Below, one piece after another: positions 63,069-64,000 of a DNA stretch of 64,000 nucleotides. The DNA comes from Chitinophaga pinensis (GTDB lineage: Bacteria; Bacteroidota; Bacteroidia; Flavobacteriales_D; Crocinitomicaceae). The position numbers were made by a program, and so were the translations under genes. The notes beneath the pieces are model-generated. The model saw only the letters and a program-made list of their open reading frames with translations, ran no database searches and was not told where the DNA came from. Numbering within the stretch: the first letter of the stretch is position 1; each line of letters starts with the position of its first letter. The DNA is taken from assembly GCA_943324745.2 (NCBI GenBank), contig CALPMT020000012.1, positions 35,013-99,012 on the forward strand, given 5' to 3'.

Positions 63069-63935
63069 CTATCCTAAATAAGATTTTAATAATTTATTGC
63101 GAGAAGTATGACGTAATCTTCTAATCGCTTTTTCTTTAATTTGTCGTACACGTTCTCTTGTCAAATTAAACTTAGCACCAATTTCCTCTAAAGTTAATCC
63201 ATGATTCATTCCGATTCCAAAAAATAAACGAATAATTTCTCTCTCTTTATCTGTCAAAGTACTCAAAGAACGCTCAATTTCTTTTTGTAACGATTCAGCC
63301 ATCAATGCATGATCCGCTTTTGGCGAGTCAGCATTTGCCATAACATCCATTAAAGTTCCACCATCCTCAGATGTAGAAAGTGGTGCATCCATTGATACAT
63401 GTCGACCGGAAACATTTAAACTTTCTTTAATTTTGTCTTCTGGAACTTCCAAAGCTTCTGCTAACTCCTCTGCAGATGGTTGTCTTTCAAATTCTTGCTC
63501 TAATTTTGAAAAAGCTTTATTGATTTTATTTAAAGATCCAACTTGATTAAGTGGTAAACGAACAATACGTGCTTGCTCAGCTAACGCTTGTAAGATAGAT
63601 TGTCGAATCCACCATACAGCATATGAAATAAATTTGAAACCACGTGTTTCATCAAACTTTTGAGCAGCTTTAATAAGTCCTAAGTTACCTTCATTAATTA
63701 AATCTGGCAATGTTAATCCTTGATTTTGATACTGTTTGGCTACAGAAACCACAAAACGTAAATTTGCTCGTGTTAATTTCTCTAAAGAACGTTGGTCTCC
63801 CTGTTTGATCTTACGAGCTAACTCTACTTCTTCTTCTGCAGTTATTAACTCCTCTTTACCAATATCTTGTAAATATTTGTCTAAAGATTGACTTTCGCGA
63901 TTTGTAATCGACTTGGTAATTTTAAGTTGTCTCAT
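63069..63935 (-). CDS. rpoD: Primary RNA polymerase sigma factor RpoD (Bacteroidota type)
   Basis: The 288-aa protein lacks region 1.1, as usual for the Bacteroidota primary sigma factor, which recognises TTG/TAnnTTTG promoters. Region 1.2 is [20 protein letters not shown], region 2 holds [37 protein letters not shown] and [13 protein letters not shown], region 3 includes [15 protein letters not shown], and region 4 ends [20 protein letters not shown]. It fits the promoter motifs found across this window. Confidence 0.96.
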   Translation of the reverse strand: MRQLKITKSITNRESQSLDKYLQDIGKEELITAEEEVELARKIKQGDQRSLEKLTRANLRFVVSVAKQYQNQGLTLPDLINEGNLGLIKAAQKFDETRGFKFISYAVWWIRQSILQALAEQARIVRLPLNQVGSLNKINKAFSKLEQEFERQPSAEELAEALEVPEDKIKESLNVSGRHVSMDAPLSTSEDGGTLMDVMANADSPKADHALMAESLQKEIERSLSTLTDKEREIIRLFFGIGMNHGLTLEEIGAKFNLTRERVRQIKEKAIRRLRHTSRNKLLKSYLG

Positions 63936-63979
63936 GTTTACTAACTTTCTTTTTTAGAATGAACCCGAAAAATTGAGTG

Positions 63980-63987
63980 CAAAGGTA
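63980..63987 (-). promoter_or_regulatory. -7 box of rpoD
   Basis: On the minus strand TACCTTTG matches TAnnTTTG and lies about 45 bases upstream of the ATG at 63935. The -33 element would lie past the right end of the window. Confidence 0.6.
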
Positions 63988-64000
63988 CAACGAAAAAACC

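Overview
This window looks like a chromosomal segment of an AT-rich member of the Bacteroidota, most likely order Flavobacteriales; a Crocinitomicaceae/Fluviicola-like organism is a guess. Supporting signs are: promoter boxes of the Bacteroidota type (TTG, about 19 bases, TAnnTTTG) and few Shine-Dalgarno sites; a TonB receptor paired with a DUF4249 lipoprotein; a type IX secretion C-terminal domain; a short primary sigma factor without region 1.1; and a BY-kinase with a Tyr-Gly tail. No rRNA, tRNA or CRISPR array was found.

Layout. 1-2230: a D-threonine aldolase-like gene enclosed by two composite repeat arrays. 2248-4792: a phosphoribosyltransferase-murQ-trmD-TsaC-like operon. 5146-7906: thiolase, hemB and a cysteine-cluster protein. 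7934-9914 (minus): lemA and two TPM-domain genes, with a small inverted-repeat element between the TPM genes. 10244-15511 (minus): a tightly packed DUF1015, yggS, TonB receptor, DUF4249 operon. 15619-17815: a Crp/Fnr regulator followed by a DUF2892 membrane protein, two single-domain rhodaneses and a rhodanese-thioredoxin lipoprotein, together resembling a persulfide/disulfide relay. 18037-20572: rpsO and pnp. 20758-26077: a DUF4421-like protein, a secreted P-domain protein with a T9SS type B signal, a 334-aa GAPDH and an HtrA protease. 26550-31950: a vWA membrane protein, an ECF-type sigma factor, an esterase, a CvfB-like protein, a YchJ-like protein and an acyltransferase. 31990-38625: an operon with mutL, two rhomboid genes, an EEP nuclease-like protein and a second YrdC-domain protein. 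38684-41914: rmuC, a MenE-like ligase and a J-domain membrane protein.

42061-60974 is an 18-gene, one-directional surface polysaccharide locus behind a near-consensus promoter. It encodes GDP-fucose synthesis (gmd, fcl), a WbpP-like 4-epimerase, a LegB/LegC/PtmE-like amino-sugar cassette, an unusual NeuD-FemAB fusion, flippase, polymerase, glycosyltransferases, a second FemAB protein, a deacetylase, an initiating sugar transferase, and Wza/Wzc-type export proteins. The nonulosonate synthase, hydrolase and CMP-transferase that usually accompany LegB/LegC are absent. The cassette may therefore stop at a nucleotide-linked 4-amino or 4-acylamino sugar, which the fusion protein could then modify. 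This is the most interesting system here.

60975-61548 holds fused remnants of two different insertion sequences. The right edge carries a long 483-aa GAPDH and rpoD on the minus strand.
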